The position numbers and the translations under genes were made by a program. From the NCBI GenBank assembly GCA_027576995.1, contig JANBQC010000171.1:1-48071 (forward strand): a stretch of 48,071 nt of DNA. Direction: 5' to 3'. The first letter of the stretch is position 1. Each line of letters begins with the position of its first letter. Source of the DNA: Dimargaris cristalligena. Taxonomy: Eukaryota; Kickxellomycota; Dimargaritomycetes; Dimargaritales; Dimargaritaceae. Positions 1 to 11,091 of the stretch are shown in pieces. The notes under the pieces were generated by a model. The model saw only the letters and a program-made list of their open reading frames with translations. It searched no databases and had not been told where the DNA came from.

Positions 1-572
1 AAAGAGAGACCACCTTTACACACATACTACCACACCCACCACACTGAGTCCTCCTATTTTTTTTCGTACTCTAAGACTATTTGGGCCTCACTATTCTTAT
101 TTAAGGTCCCGTGAGTGCAATTCCAGTCAGGTGACCTGCACACCCAGCCCTTCAACCAGCCATCTGACTAACCAACCACTTCTTTTTTATCCTGCCTGTC
201 TAAAGGCCTGGTGCGCTGGTAAAACCACCACCACCACCCAATGACTCCCCCTCCCTCACAGCATTCCCGTCAACATGCAGCCAGGCTATTTAATGCGCCA
301 TGGCAAACACTTCCAATGGCCATATACATCACCCACGCTCTCATTTTAATTTACTGTACAATTTGGTATACGAAGGATATGCACACAGCAACCCAACTTT
401 GAAACCGATATTTCAACTAGAGGGTTTATTACGTATATAATCGGACATGGATGGTGGTGGGTGTGGGGATTATTAATATAAAAACAGCGAACAGCCCAAT
501 AGGAAGCATATATCCGCCATTGGTGGGTCGACCCATCACGATCGCAAATAAACGAGGTTATTGAAGGGTGGC
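1..572. other. Left-edge non-coding flank
   Basis: No open frame here looks like a protein. There is a short (CCA)n run near 226-240. TTTATT at 425-430, which reads AATAAA on the minus strand, lies about 145 nt past the stop of the dehydrogenase gene and is its probable polyadenylation signal. The rest is unassigned. Confidence 0.6.
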
Positions 573-1847
573 TCACGGTTGGTGGAGGTTTCCATCGGGT
601 TTGGGAAAGGTGGTGTCATTGTAATACCCCGGCAGGCCAGCTTCCCAGCGCAAGGCCGCGACGGCGGATGACCAGTCCCAGTCGTTATGCCCTCTGCTCT
701 GCACCGTTGTCAAGTGGCGGTGGAAAGCATCCATAGTGGGAAGTTGGCAGTTGTTTTTACGGGCCAACTCCCGAATCAAGTTGACGTCCTTCAGACACAG
801 GTCAATCGAGAAGCCCACGTCCGTAATAAACCCGTCGGGCTGGGCTAGTGGATTAGGCTCGTCATCGGCCCCGGGGGTGCTCACCGGGGTGGTGGAACCC
901 ACGCCGACGCGACGGGTGGCCGCCGGAGGCAGGGGGTGACTACGGGCCGGGCCGGCGTGGAGAAAGGAACCACCACCATTAGGGTTCGTAGGGGTCGAAG
1001 CCGGCGGGGCGCTAGGACCGGCGGGGGAGTTAAGTAAGTGACGCTCCTCGGGGCGTACCATCTTACGGCTGTAGAGAAGGTACGTACCAAAGGGGAACAT
1101 CCACTCGACAAATTCCGCCATCTTGGCCGTCCCCAGGCCCGCTTTTTCAGCCAGCACGGCCGCTTCGGAGAGGGTTTCGACTGTACTGCCGATAAAAAAA
1201 TTACCCAATAGCTTCATATTGGATCCCTGGACCGGGTCTTCGCCCACCTCAATGGCACCCCGGCCTAGGGCGGGGATCACTATACTCTTCAACGCCGCAC
1301 AGGCCGGGGCGGGCCCGGAGAGCACCCAGACCAGGCTGGCACTCTGGGCCGCGACGGGGGCGCCGAAGACGGGACAGCGGAGGAAATACACGGGATGGTT
1401 ACTCGACTGGCCGGAGGCGAGCAGCTGGACCTGGCTGCTGAGCTCAGTAGCCAATTGGGGCGACGTGGTGCTGGTTTCGATTAGGAATACGGAGCGGGTC
1501 TGTAACAGTCCCTGTTCCTGGCGGGCCCGGAGGGTGGGCAGCAGCTCGTTATAGACCGACCGAACGGTCTGGTCGTTGGTTAGGCTGGTAAAGATCAAGT
1601 CACAGGTGCGGGCCACCTCGGCGACGGACGAGACAGCCGTAGCACCCAATTCGACTACGGAAGCACACTTGGCCTGGGTACGGTTGTACACCACCAGACT
1701 GGGGTGGACGGGAAAGGGGAGGCGGCCCGCAACTTCGGCGTTGGCGGCGGCCTGGGACAGTAGGGACTGGAGGTTTTGGGCCATGGGTAGACCCATGTTG
1801 CCTAGTCCGACCCAGCCAATGGTATACGTTGCGGAGTTCTGGGCCAT
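573..1847 (-). CDS. NAD(P)-dependent beta-hydroxyacid dehydrogenase (3-hydroxyisobutyrate dehydrogenase / GLYR1-like)
   Basis: This is a 424-aa member of the 6-phosphogluconate / 3-hydroxyisobutyrate dehydrogenase superfamily, which oxidises small beta-hydroxyacids with NAD(P). The Rossmann motif GLGNMG sits at residues 14-19. A substrate-loop-like segment CPVFGAPVAA lies near 158-167, and the family's catalytic lysine is in GSNMKLLGN (Lys212). The C-terminal helical region is recognisable from FSIDLCLKDVNLI near 346. The ATG at 1847 was chosen because it directly precedes the Rossmann strand; the frame stays open 32 codons further upstream without family similarity. An unusual proline/glycine/serine-rich stretch (about residues 265-338) interrupts the C-terminal domain. 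It is bounded by GTAAGA and CACTAG and has a length divisible by three, so a 350-aa spliced form (intron 845-1066) is possible. The true substrate cannot be told from sequence. AATAAA on the coding strand lies about 145 nt past the stop. Confidence 0.85.
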   Translation of the reverse strand: MAQNSATYTIGWVGLGNMGLPMAQNLQSLLSQAAANAEVAGRLPFPVHPSLVVYNRTQAKCASVVELGATAVSSVAEVARTCDLIFTSLTNDQTVRSVYNELLPTLRARQEQGLLQTRSVFLIETSTTSPQLATELSSQVQLLASGQSSNHPVYFLRCPVFGAPVAAQSASLVWVLSGPAPACAALKSIVIPALGRGAIEVGEDPVQGSNMKLLGNFFIGSTVETLSEAAVLAEKAGLGTAKMAEFVEWMFPFGTYLLYSRKMVRPEERHLLNSPAGPSAPPASTPTNPNGGGSFLHAGPARSHPLPPAATRRVGVGSTTPVSTPGADDEPNPLAQPDGFITDVGFSIDLCLKDVNLIRELARKNNCQLPTMDAFHRHLTTVQSRGHNDWDWSSAVAALRWEAGLPGYYNDTTFPKPDGNLHQP

Positions 1848-2514
1848 GGTTACAGGAAGTAAATGAAGGTGGAATGAGGACGGTTGAGCCAGAGGGGAAT
1901 GTCGTTGGTGGTTAAGCCAAGTCCCGTGGGGAAAGCCCGGCAATAAATAGGATAGGTAGTCGGAGTGACTCGGGAAGTAAAACTCGGTCTAGTTCGAGGG
2001 ACTCCGCACTACTTCCGTCAGCCGTGGTATAACAACAGCCCCGCTGGGAAGGGGAGGACAGTGGAATCGTTATCCACCTGAGACCCAGGGTCAAGGGGGG
2101 GGATACCCAATTGTCCAGGAGTAACCCTTCTTACTAATGGCCTGTCCCATTTACTCTTAGGCGACGGTTCCCGATTTGTAATGCATAGGCAAGCCATCAA
2201 CCTATCATTTACGAGAGCGTTCACTGGGGGACTCCGTTACTCAACCGGCTAATGTTGGAGCCGATTCCATAGCCCATAGATATGTGAATCCCAGCCTCAT
2301 TACTTTCTAACATTACAAATAACCAGATACATGAGTGGTGGTGGTAAACAGTCAGGTGTATTGGTGGTACCAGATATCTACAAAGGCATTGGTAAAGTAA
2401 TGAATACAAATGTGCCGTGACGGACAATGACTGAGTAATAAAAGTGTCCGCGGTGCTGGAGACTGGGCAGCAACCAACTGGGACTAGATTTGAATAGGTA
2501 AGTTTTCCAACAAG
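1848..2514. other. Intergenic region between the dehydrogenase and OPI3
   Basis: About 670 bp between two minus-strand genes. It should hold the dehydrogenase promoter and the OPI3 3' UTR. Reading frames here are short and have no recognisable similarity. Confidence 0.6.
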
Positions 2515-3667
2515 TTAAGAGGACTTCTCGCGTTTAGCGTAGATCATGTTGGTGAAGGGCCTAAAGTACAAGTGGGATGCCATTATCGAGGAGAATCCAG
2601 GGCAATTAAAATAGATATAGATATGTATAAGTATAAAGAGGCTATCTGCAGCGACTGGTCACCGATTTAGGTGAATAAAACATGTTTGGCAATACTATCC
2701 ATGGATTCACTTACTCTTCGAAGTGCAAGGCAATCGAGTAGACCACGAAAACCAGGACCGACAAGATAAGTCCGGCCACAGATTCTTTCCAGAGGGCCAC
2801 ACCCAAGAAGGCGAGGGTAGATCCCTGGTACATGGGGTTGTTGGTGGCGTTGAAAGGGAATTTGGTCACTTTGGCGTTCATTAAGATGCCGAAATAGTCG
2901 CCCAAATAAGTACCGGTGATTCCAAGCTGGTAGGTGGAGGTCAACACTAGCAGCATACCGACGGCCCACAGGGCAGCAGCGACAATCTTGATCTCGCCAT
3001 AGGCCAGGAAGGCGGCGGTGGGCTGGTGGTCTAGAGCCAGGTTGTAGCTGAGCAGTTCCGAAATGAGCAATCAGCACCAATATAATTAGAATCATTAGTT
3101 CACCTGAGAAACAATCCGATGATCAAGCTCGGAAGGGGTAGTAGGGGGGGAGGGATTGTACTTACACAGCATCGCGGAAGATACCCAGCGAGAAGATGGT
3201 AATGGCCAGCATGTAGCAGCCTACGTAGGCATTACCACAGGCCAACTTGGTGATCCAGTGATGGCGGTATTCTAATGGGGGGAAATAAGATTATATATGA
3301 GGAGTAATCGAGGGTATCCGCCAAGGGCATTTGGCGACATACTATTAGATTAGATATCACTGGTTTCTTATGACCGAGGGGGTTGCGGAAAAGATGGCAG
3401 TAGTTATGAAGCTGTTCCATTTTTAAAATGCGTCACTCCGTTAAAAGGGACCCGTCACCAGTCTTGACAAGAAACACTGAGTGTGAGGGGGTTAGTCATA
3501 CGCTGGTGGTAGTATATTAACCACAGTCACCCACCTTGGCGAGCGGCGATGTTCCAGAACAACGGGTTGAACAGGATGCAGGCCACGGCGTACCACAGGG
3601 TGGGTTGGTGCCAATCGACGAGCTGGCATAGTTGGTGAAGGACAGACTGGTCAGTGGGGGTCGACAT
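2515..3667 (-). CDS. OPI3: Phospholipid methyltransferase, Opi3/PEMT type
   Basis: Four exons, in coding order 3535-3667, 3166-3271, 2715-3047 and 2515-2560, encode 205 aa, close to the roughly 206 aa of yeast Opi3. The enzyme uses S-adenosylmethionine to methylate phosphatidyl-monomethylethanolamine, and often phosphatidylethanolamine, on the way to phosphatidylcholine in the ER membrane. Several hydrophobic segments are visible. The family signature FPFNATNNPMYQGSTLAFLG is followed by a last membrane helix and LHFEE. Exon 3 runs into an in-frame TAA that is part of a perfect GTAAGT donor. Splicing to a 46-nt terminal exon adds PFTNMIYAKREKSS, matching the expected family end (EEPFT..IYA). 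All junctions are GT-AG and in phase. The start ATG is followed by a plausible N-terminus (MSTPTDQSVLHQL). Confidence 0.9.
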
Positions 3668-4330
3668 GGCAACGGTAATGAACGGGAAATAGGTCGAGTG
3701 GGAATGGGCGGGGCAAAGGAAGTGAAGGCAACAAGAGGAGGAGGGGTGCTATAAAACACGTATCGTGGTGGCGGGTATAAGAAGAGGAAGCAGCGACCGC
3801 GCCCCAACAGCTGCCGTGTCCGTAATACGTGGGTATCTCTTTGGGCCATTGGTTGCGGGCATGCAGACGGGGTAAGACATATCTCATTTCAGGTCCCACT
3901 CCCTTGCATCTCATAGCTACCACTGGCTCTAATTATATGGCCTTATCGTCCCAATAATCAATAACCAACACTATACTTATTATTACTCCTACCTGCTGCA
4001 CTACTTGCTAGACTGTTTAGGTCCGACCAGTCGGGCACGTGATGTTGCTCATTCCGCACCATCATTCGATAATGTAATTAGTCAGTATAGTTGGTTGATT
4101 AAGTTATAGGGTGGGTTAGGGTTTCAAAGAAGGGGGGGCCTTAATACCCTCGTCCAACATGTCCGTGACTAACAATCAATCGTACTACTAAAATTTATTA
4201 TTTCGATAAAGGCATAATAACTGTATTAGATGTCCATCATTACCAGGTGGAATCCATCCAGGTCGATACAGTCAGCAGCAAAGCACACTAGAGGCTACAC
4301 AGGCAATCGACCAAAAGTAACCAATATAGT
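3668..4330. other. Intergenic region, OPI3 promoter and DIM1 3' flank
   Basis: About 660 bp with no supportable gene. TTTATT near 4195 reads AATAAA on the minus strand, about 135 nt past the DIM1 stop, and is a candidate polyadenylation signal. A GTTAGGGTTT word near 4115-4124 resembles two telomere-type repeats or a telo-box, but it is isolated. Confidence 0.55.
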
Positions 4331-6438
<2,108 letters not shown>

Positions 6439-7257
6439 ATGGTAAGCGACCATCCCCCCGTAAGCGACGCTGCTGTCATCCATCCATCCATCCGTACGCC
6501 CATCGAACCTACGAATGAAGCCCCAGCTGCCGAATCCGATGAACCGAGGAAACCGCTGTCCATCGACCATGTCGATATCCGACCTCTCGTTCCGTGACAA
6601 TATCCGACCCAACTCGAACGGATTACCAGCTCTTAGCGACCGTGTCCAGGATGGATGGATGATTATGTATTTGCGAATCCGTGTCCGAATAGACCTCGTA
6701 ATGGAACCGCCACCGATGGTGCAACGAGAATAGCCAGTGGCACGCATCCCTCAGCCGAAGGAATCTTGTCATGTGAACTTCAAGATTCCACCCTGCCGGC
6801 TACTGGGATTCCATCTTGTACATGCTGACCGACCCGTATAACTAACTCTAGCTTCTATCTATCCTTTCCTTTCTCTCATTCTTCTCCTTAGGCTAAAGTC
6901 AAGGCTCACGAACTCCGCGGCAAGTCCAAGGTCGAACTGACCTCCACCCTCGAGACCCTCAAGGGCGAGCTCGCCAGCCTCCGGGCTCAGCGTGCCTCCA
7001 ACACTGGCGGCAAGGGCTCCAAAATCCGGGATGCCCGCAAGAACATTGGCCGTGTCCTGACTGTCATCACCCAGACCCAGCGCCAGCAGCTCCGCGAATT
7101 CTACAAGGGCAAGAAGTACATGCCCTTGGACCTCCGCGCTAAGCAGACCCGCGCCATCCGTCGTCGCCTGACCCCCAAGGAGCTGTCCAACCGCACTCTG
7201 CGTCAGCAGAAGAAGGAGCTGGCTTTCCCCCAGCGCGTCTACGCCATCAAGGCCTAG
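6439..7257 (+). CDS. RPL35: 60S ribosomal protein L35 (uL29)
   Basis: The first exon is just the start codon (6439-6441), followed by an intron of 450 nt (6442-6891, GTAAGC...TTAG). The second exon (6892-7257) carries the rest, giving 122 aa. The sequence [16 protein letters not shown] at the start, [18 protein letters not shown] in the middle and the basic [20 protein letters not shown] region near the end are classic eukaryotic L35. The protein sits near the polypeptide exit tunnel. An intron directly after or near ATG is common in fungal ribosomal protein genes. This intron is long for the window and contains (CATC)n and (GGAT)n arms described separately. AATAAA occurs about 185 nt past the stop (near 7442). 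Codon use in exon 2 is strongly biased to C-ending codons, as expected for high expression. Confidence 0.95.
6477..6662 (+). repeat. Inverted (CATC)n / (GGAT)n repeat in the RPL35 intron
   Basis: CATCCATCCATCCATCCGT at 6477-6495 and GGATGGATGGATGA at 6649-6662 are complementary. They could pair across a loop of about 155 nt in the RPL35 pre-mRNA. The first arm is an exact 19-nt match, in the same transcriptional sense, to the element upstream of RPL31 at 9799-9817. Confidence 0.7.
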
Positions 7258-9086
7258 ATGAGTTGTGTTATTAGTCCCCAAACCTTTCCGTATCTCCTTC
7301 TCCCTCGTCTCCTCCCTTATCTTTCCATGCGTCAAGCTTACCTGACCCCTTGAGATGCGTAACTCTTCATATAACCCATTTCGCGGTCGGTTCTATGCTA
7401 ATATATTTGTTTTTATTCATTAAACCACTTGTATTCCATGGAAATAAAATGTTAGCATAGATTTTCGTTGTAATCTGGCTTATCGGTCATTTTCAATGCC
7501 AGGGAGTGTGTGATTAATTGTTTGGTAATCGGCGTTAGTGCTAATAAATCATTTCAGATTTAAATTGAATCAGGCAGTCACTATGGTTCTAGATTATCCA
7601 GGGATTCGTGTGGGGTGCTCTGACAATAACTCTGCATTAGATTTCTTTTCTGAGTCTTGGGTTATATGTTGCATTGTAATTAACCTCTTCTTTCGGGATG
7701 GGCTGATATTACTAGAGTCGTACATTAATACTGGACATCTAAATTACTACATTCCGATTGACATTTAATATTCAACCGATGCTACTGGGGAATCGAGCTA
7801 AGATGAGATTTGATACTATCGGACGATTCTAGAGATTCGTCCCAATTGTTTAAAGCATGCCAGAGAAATCGGTCGAATATCAACAAATCGAACACTGATC
7901 AGGCATTGGGATGAAATTATACCACAGACAAGCCATTCGAGTAGATAAATTCTACAAAGTCATACTCGAGGTTAGTCGATCAACATACCGGTGATCGGGC
8001 ATTTCGAGGCACCCATTCCGCAATGACCCAATCATTATAATAAGACCCTTGATACCAGTCTCCAAGGCATTGCTGAACCATATTAGACGATTAGTTAGTA
8101 TTATATCATCAAGGATGAAATATAAGTCATGCTAGCCCGGTTCGATTCTAATCAATACCTTGTCCAGCGCTCAAATAGGAGATTGAGTTTGAAATCTCTA
8201 CACACTTCTACATATCCGACGGTTAACAATACAACCACTGGATGGGGCCAACCACCCAAAAACCGAATGATCGCTCGCCCCCGCCCCCCAGTGAAGTTGC
8301 ACCGCCAAGTAGGTGATGGCCAGTTACTAGCCAAATTAAACTACCCTCACATGCCCGAAATATTCAATATATTAGAGCACAATTAATCCCCGACTCTTAA
8401 TATCCTCGTGGTATAGTAATTGAATTATCTACCTGGTGTATACTTTCCCTGCCCGGTAAATTATCAATAATACTGACCCTCCTCAGGCCTAGCGTAAGAC
8501 TAATGAGGCGCACGGAATCGCATCATACTTCTTATAGTTGGGAAATCAACTGACCCACTCCTGCATTTAGCTGACCTTAATTTCAGAGTACTGTTCAATG
8601 TTATACTCGGCCATTCTAAATAAGGAGTTGAGCAGTTAAAATGCCTTATAATATATAAAGATCTTCCTGTTGGTATTTAGATCGCAAATGCTTCGAATAG
8701 GATCTCCATTGAAATCAAAATCCACATCGTAACAGTAGCATGAGCGCAAACGATGTCAATGTCAAATTGGCCCGTCCTGAACCCTCCAAATAAGTGAAAA
8801 CATAGTGCACTTTTGTTATCCGAATCAACCATCCTACAATACAGCCTAGTTAAGAATAACTACTGTGGGATATATCAAGAGCAATTTAATCAATTGATAA
8901 TACTATAAACATTCTCTACATCAAAAACCATAATTAAGAAACCGGACGGAATTTATTGGAAGGGGAGGAGGGGGGTTGCGGCAAAATGATACTTTAAGAT
9001 CGATTATGGCGAGAAAGTGGTAGGAAGAGGGAAGGTGTGCAATCGCGATTAGAAAAAAAGAGGGAGTGAACGCGCGCTCGCTATTT
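7258..9086. other. Long ORF-poor spacer between RPL35 and RPL31 3' ends
   Basis: About 1.8 kb lie between two convergent ribosomal protein genes, AT-rich and with no convincing frame. TTTATT at about 8951-8956 gives AATAAA on the minus strand for RPL31; the AATAAA near 7442 serves RPL35. GGTTCGATTC near 8139 resembles a tRNA B box, but no matching A box or acceptor stem was found. No rRNA, tRNA or mobile-element structure is visible. Confidence 0.6.
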
Positions 9087-9452
9087 TTACTCTTCTTCGT
9101 CAACGACTTCGGTTTCCAGACCCTTGAAAGAGGCAACGGGCACGTAGGTCACGACGGTGTACAGCTTGTTGGCGCTGTCATCTTCGTCGCTACGCTTGCG
9201 GGACATGCGGATGCGCAGACGGGAAGGGATGGCCTTGACACCAGTAGACCACAGGAACTTGTTGAGACCGGGGTCGATGCGGACTTCGGTGGTGCCCATG
9301 TCCTGGCGGACGTATTTCCGGATGGCGTCCATGGCCTTGGGGGTGCGCTTCTTGAACTGAACACCACGGACCATCTTGGACAGGTGGATGGTGCACTCGC
9401 GAGTGACAACCTCGGAAAGAGCGGAACGCTTAGTATGCTTGGCCTTCACCAT
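9087..9452 (-). CDS. RPL31: 60S ribosomal protein L31 (eL31)
   Basis: A single uninterrupted coding exon of 121 aa starts MVKAKHTKRSALSEVVTRE and ends in an acidic VVDEEE tail. SKMVRGVQFKKRTPKAMDAI and VRIDPGLNKFLWSTGVK match the family. eL31 lies at the rim of the polypeptide exit tunnel and contacts the chaperone RAC and SRP. The start codon agrees with the family N-terminus. The coding exon is intron-free, but the leader may hold an intron. A GTAAGG donor on the minus strand (9980-9985) and AG acceptors just before the ATG (for example after 9458 and near 9494) would define a non-coding intron of about 0.5 kb. It would contain the same repeat word as the RPL35 intron. Confidence 0.95.
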   Translation of the reverse strand: MVKAKHTKRSALSEVVTRECTIHLSKMVRGVQFKKRTPKAMDAIRKYVRQDMGTTEVRIDPGLNKFLWSTGVKAIPSRLRIRMSRKRSDEDDSANKLYTVVTYVPVASFKGLETEVVDEEE

Positions 9453-11091
9453 TTTGGCTATTGTGTAGAGGGTGCTGTATATTTTCTAATACCTAGGGCG
9501 GAAATACGAGGTGGTCAATAAATAAACAAGAGGCAAGTCGTTAGGTGGATTCAAGGGCGGGGAAGGAATGTATGGACATCAGAATCCGTTCACGGTTCCA
9601 TGTCGATTCAAAATGCGGATTCACTTTCGTTCGGGTCAGCGCGCCTTCCGACCACAACCTCTGCTTCAGTCGCACCATCAGTAACGAGGTAACTCGAATA
9701 GATACAGTCTATCCATCCGTTTGCCCGCCATTCACCATCACTATAAGTCCAGATACTCTACCCAATATTAGAAATAAGGTGGCTGTGCCACACAGTGAAC
9801 GGATGGATGGATGGATGGCCATGGTTTCGGATGACAGTCTCTCACGCCTGACTGTCGTAATCCATTCGAACCAACGGTGGTAACAGTGACGGCGACGAAG
9901 GTGCGAAGGGATTGGAAGGTTGTGGGTAGGGGTAGGCTGTAAGCGCGACCCGGCGATTAGATATCGGGGGGGCTATGGGCCTTACCTCGACGGGGCGTAG
10001 TAAATAGTACAAGAAGGAAGAGGGGGATTCGACGATGGACAGGGCATGCCAACGTAATATTGGCCTCGACCTTAGGATGGGCAGACTGCCACACCGCCAA
10101 CACATTATTTGACCCGCCTAGGTCCTGCTCCCATTTTGGCCCACCTCTCAAAGTACCACCACCTCCAAACCGAGTAACTTTCCCAATATCTACCCACACA
10201 CTGCGGGTATTCCTTCCTCCCAGCCAGCTAACTAATACGCTTGCTCGCTCACTAACCTTACCATTTAGCCCTGTTGATGGTAAATCACGTGACTCTATTT
10301 TAAATTGACCACCAAGACCCAGGACTTCTTGGGCAAGTTAGGTTTAGAAATGGCTGAAGTGCTCTGGCATTGAGCCGCGTAACTCGACCTGTACCAAACA
10401 GATACCACAGGTGTGAGGGAAGTCTGGTCTGGGATAAGGCATATGCTTCAAAATACCCTGTATTCATAGTGAAGGAAACATCCACTAAACCCCGATGACG
10501 GGTACCATTCACCGCGAAAGCAGGGACAACAGACCCCGTCCTGTACGCCAACTACAGCGGGAATTTAGACTATTATCTATAATGGATATCCCACTTTTAA
10601 TTATGAAAGGGAGGGGTCCGTTTGTTCAGATGTACTGAATATACTTAATTTTCTTAACCCCAGACCCCAATACCACGGTAATAGGTAGCTTATTAAATGG
10701 TGACGATGTTTACATTATCATTGCTAGTGCTGGATGATGGAGCCGTTCATTGGGTAAACGGATAGGTTGCATGACTAAAAATAAACAAGTGTCATCGGCC
10801 CGGTCGCTTTATTTTTCGCTGGCATTCTCCAGGGGTTGCAGGGCCCGTGGGCGTTCCTGGACATTCAGTGAATAGGCACTTGCGCCCCCTCCCCCTAGTA
10901 GGCCATATTGAGAGTCCGCCATGGTCCCCTACAACATTCCGCTAAACCTAGCCCTCGCCCGCTAGACCCTCAATGCAGCCTCCAATGCCGTTTAACTTAG
11001 CCCCCTTCGAATTATCCCTATCGCATTTCCCTGTTTCACCCGTTTGCGTAGGTTGTTAATAGTGCCAATTAATTTCTCTTCCGACCCCGCC
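9453..11091. other. Intergenic region between RPL31 and the coiled-coil gene
   Basis: About 1.6 kb contain the RPL31 promoter and leader (including the repeat element at 9711-9817) and the promoter of the plus-strand coiled-coil gene. Frames up to 112 codons occur on both strands, but they show no family resemblance and have unremarkable composition. I see no further gene. Confidence 0.55.
9711..9817 (-). repeat. Inverted (CATC)n / (GGAT)n repeat upstream of RPL31
   Basis: Read on the RPL31 sense strand, CATCCATCCATCCATCCGT (9799-9817 on the plus strand, reversed) is followed by AACGGATGGAT (plus-strand positions 9711-9721). The plus-strand arms ATCCATCCGTT (9711-9721) and AACGGATGGAT (9798-9808) are perfectly complementary over 11 nt with a 76-nt loop. 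The arrangement mirrors that in the RPL35 intron. Confidence 0.7.

Noticed and set aside
4110..4128. GGGTTAGGGTTT telomere-like or telo-box word
   Set aside because: Only two repeat units, internal to a gene-dense region, with no repeated occurrence near other promoters.
8136..8155. tRNA B-box-like GGTTCGATTC
   Set aside because: No A box at the right distance, no acceptor stem and no CCA-compatible 3' end; a single 10-nt match is expected by chance.
9862..9880. Reverse-strand GGTTCGAATGG resembling a tRNA T-arm upstream of RPL31
   Set aside because: No D-arm or anticodon stem could be drawn in the 80 nt before it on the minus strand.
10300..10551. 83-codon minus-strand frame between RPL31 and the coiled-coil gene
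   Set aside because: No family match, no splice partners and no conserved motif; treated as chance.
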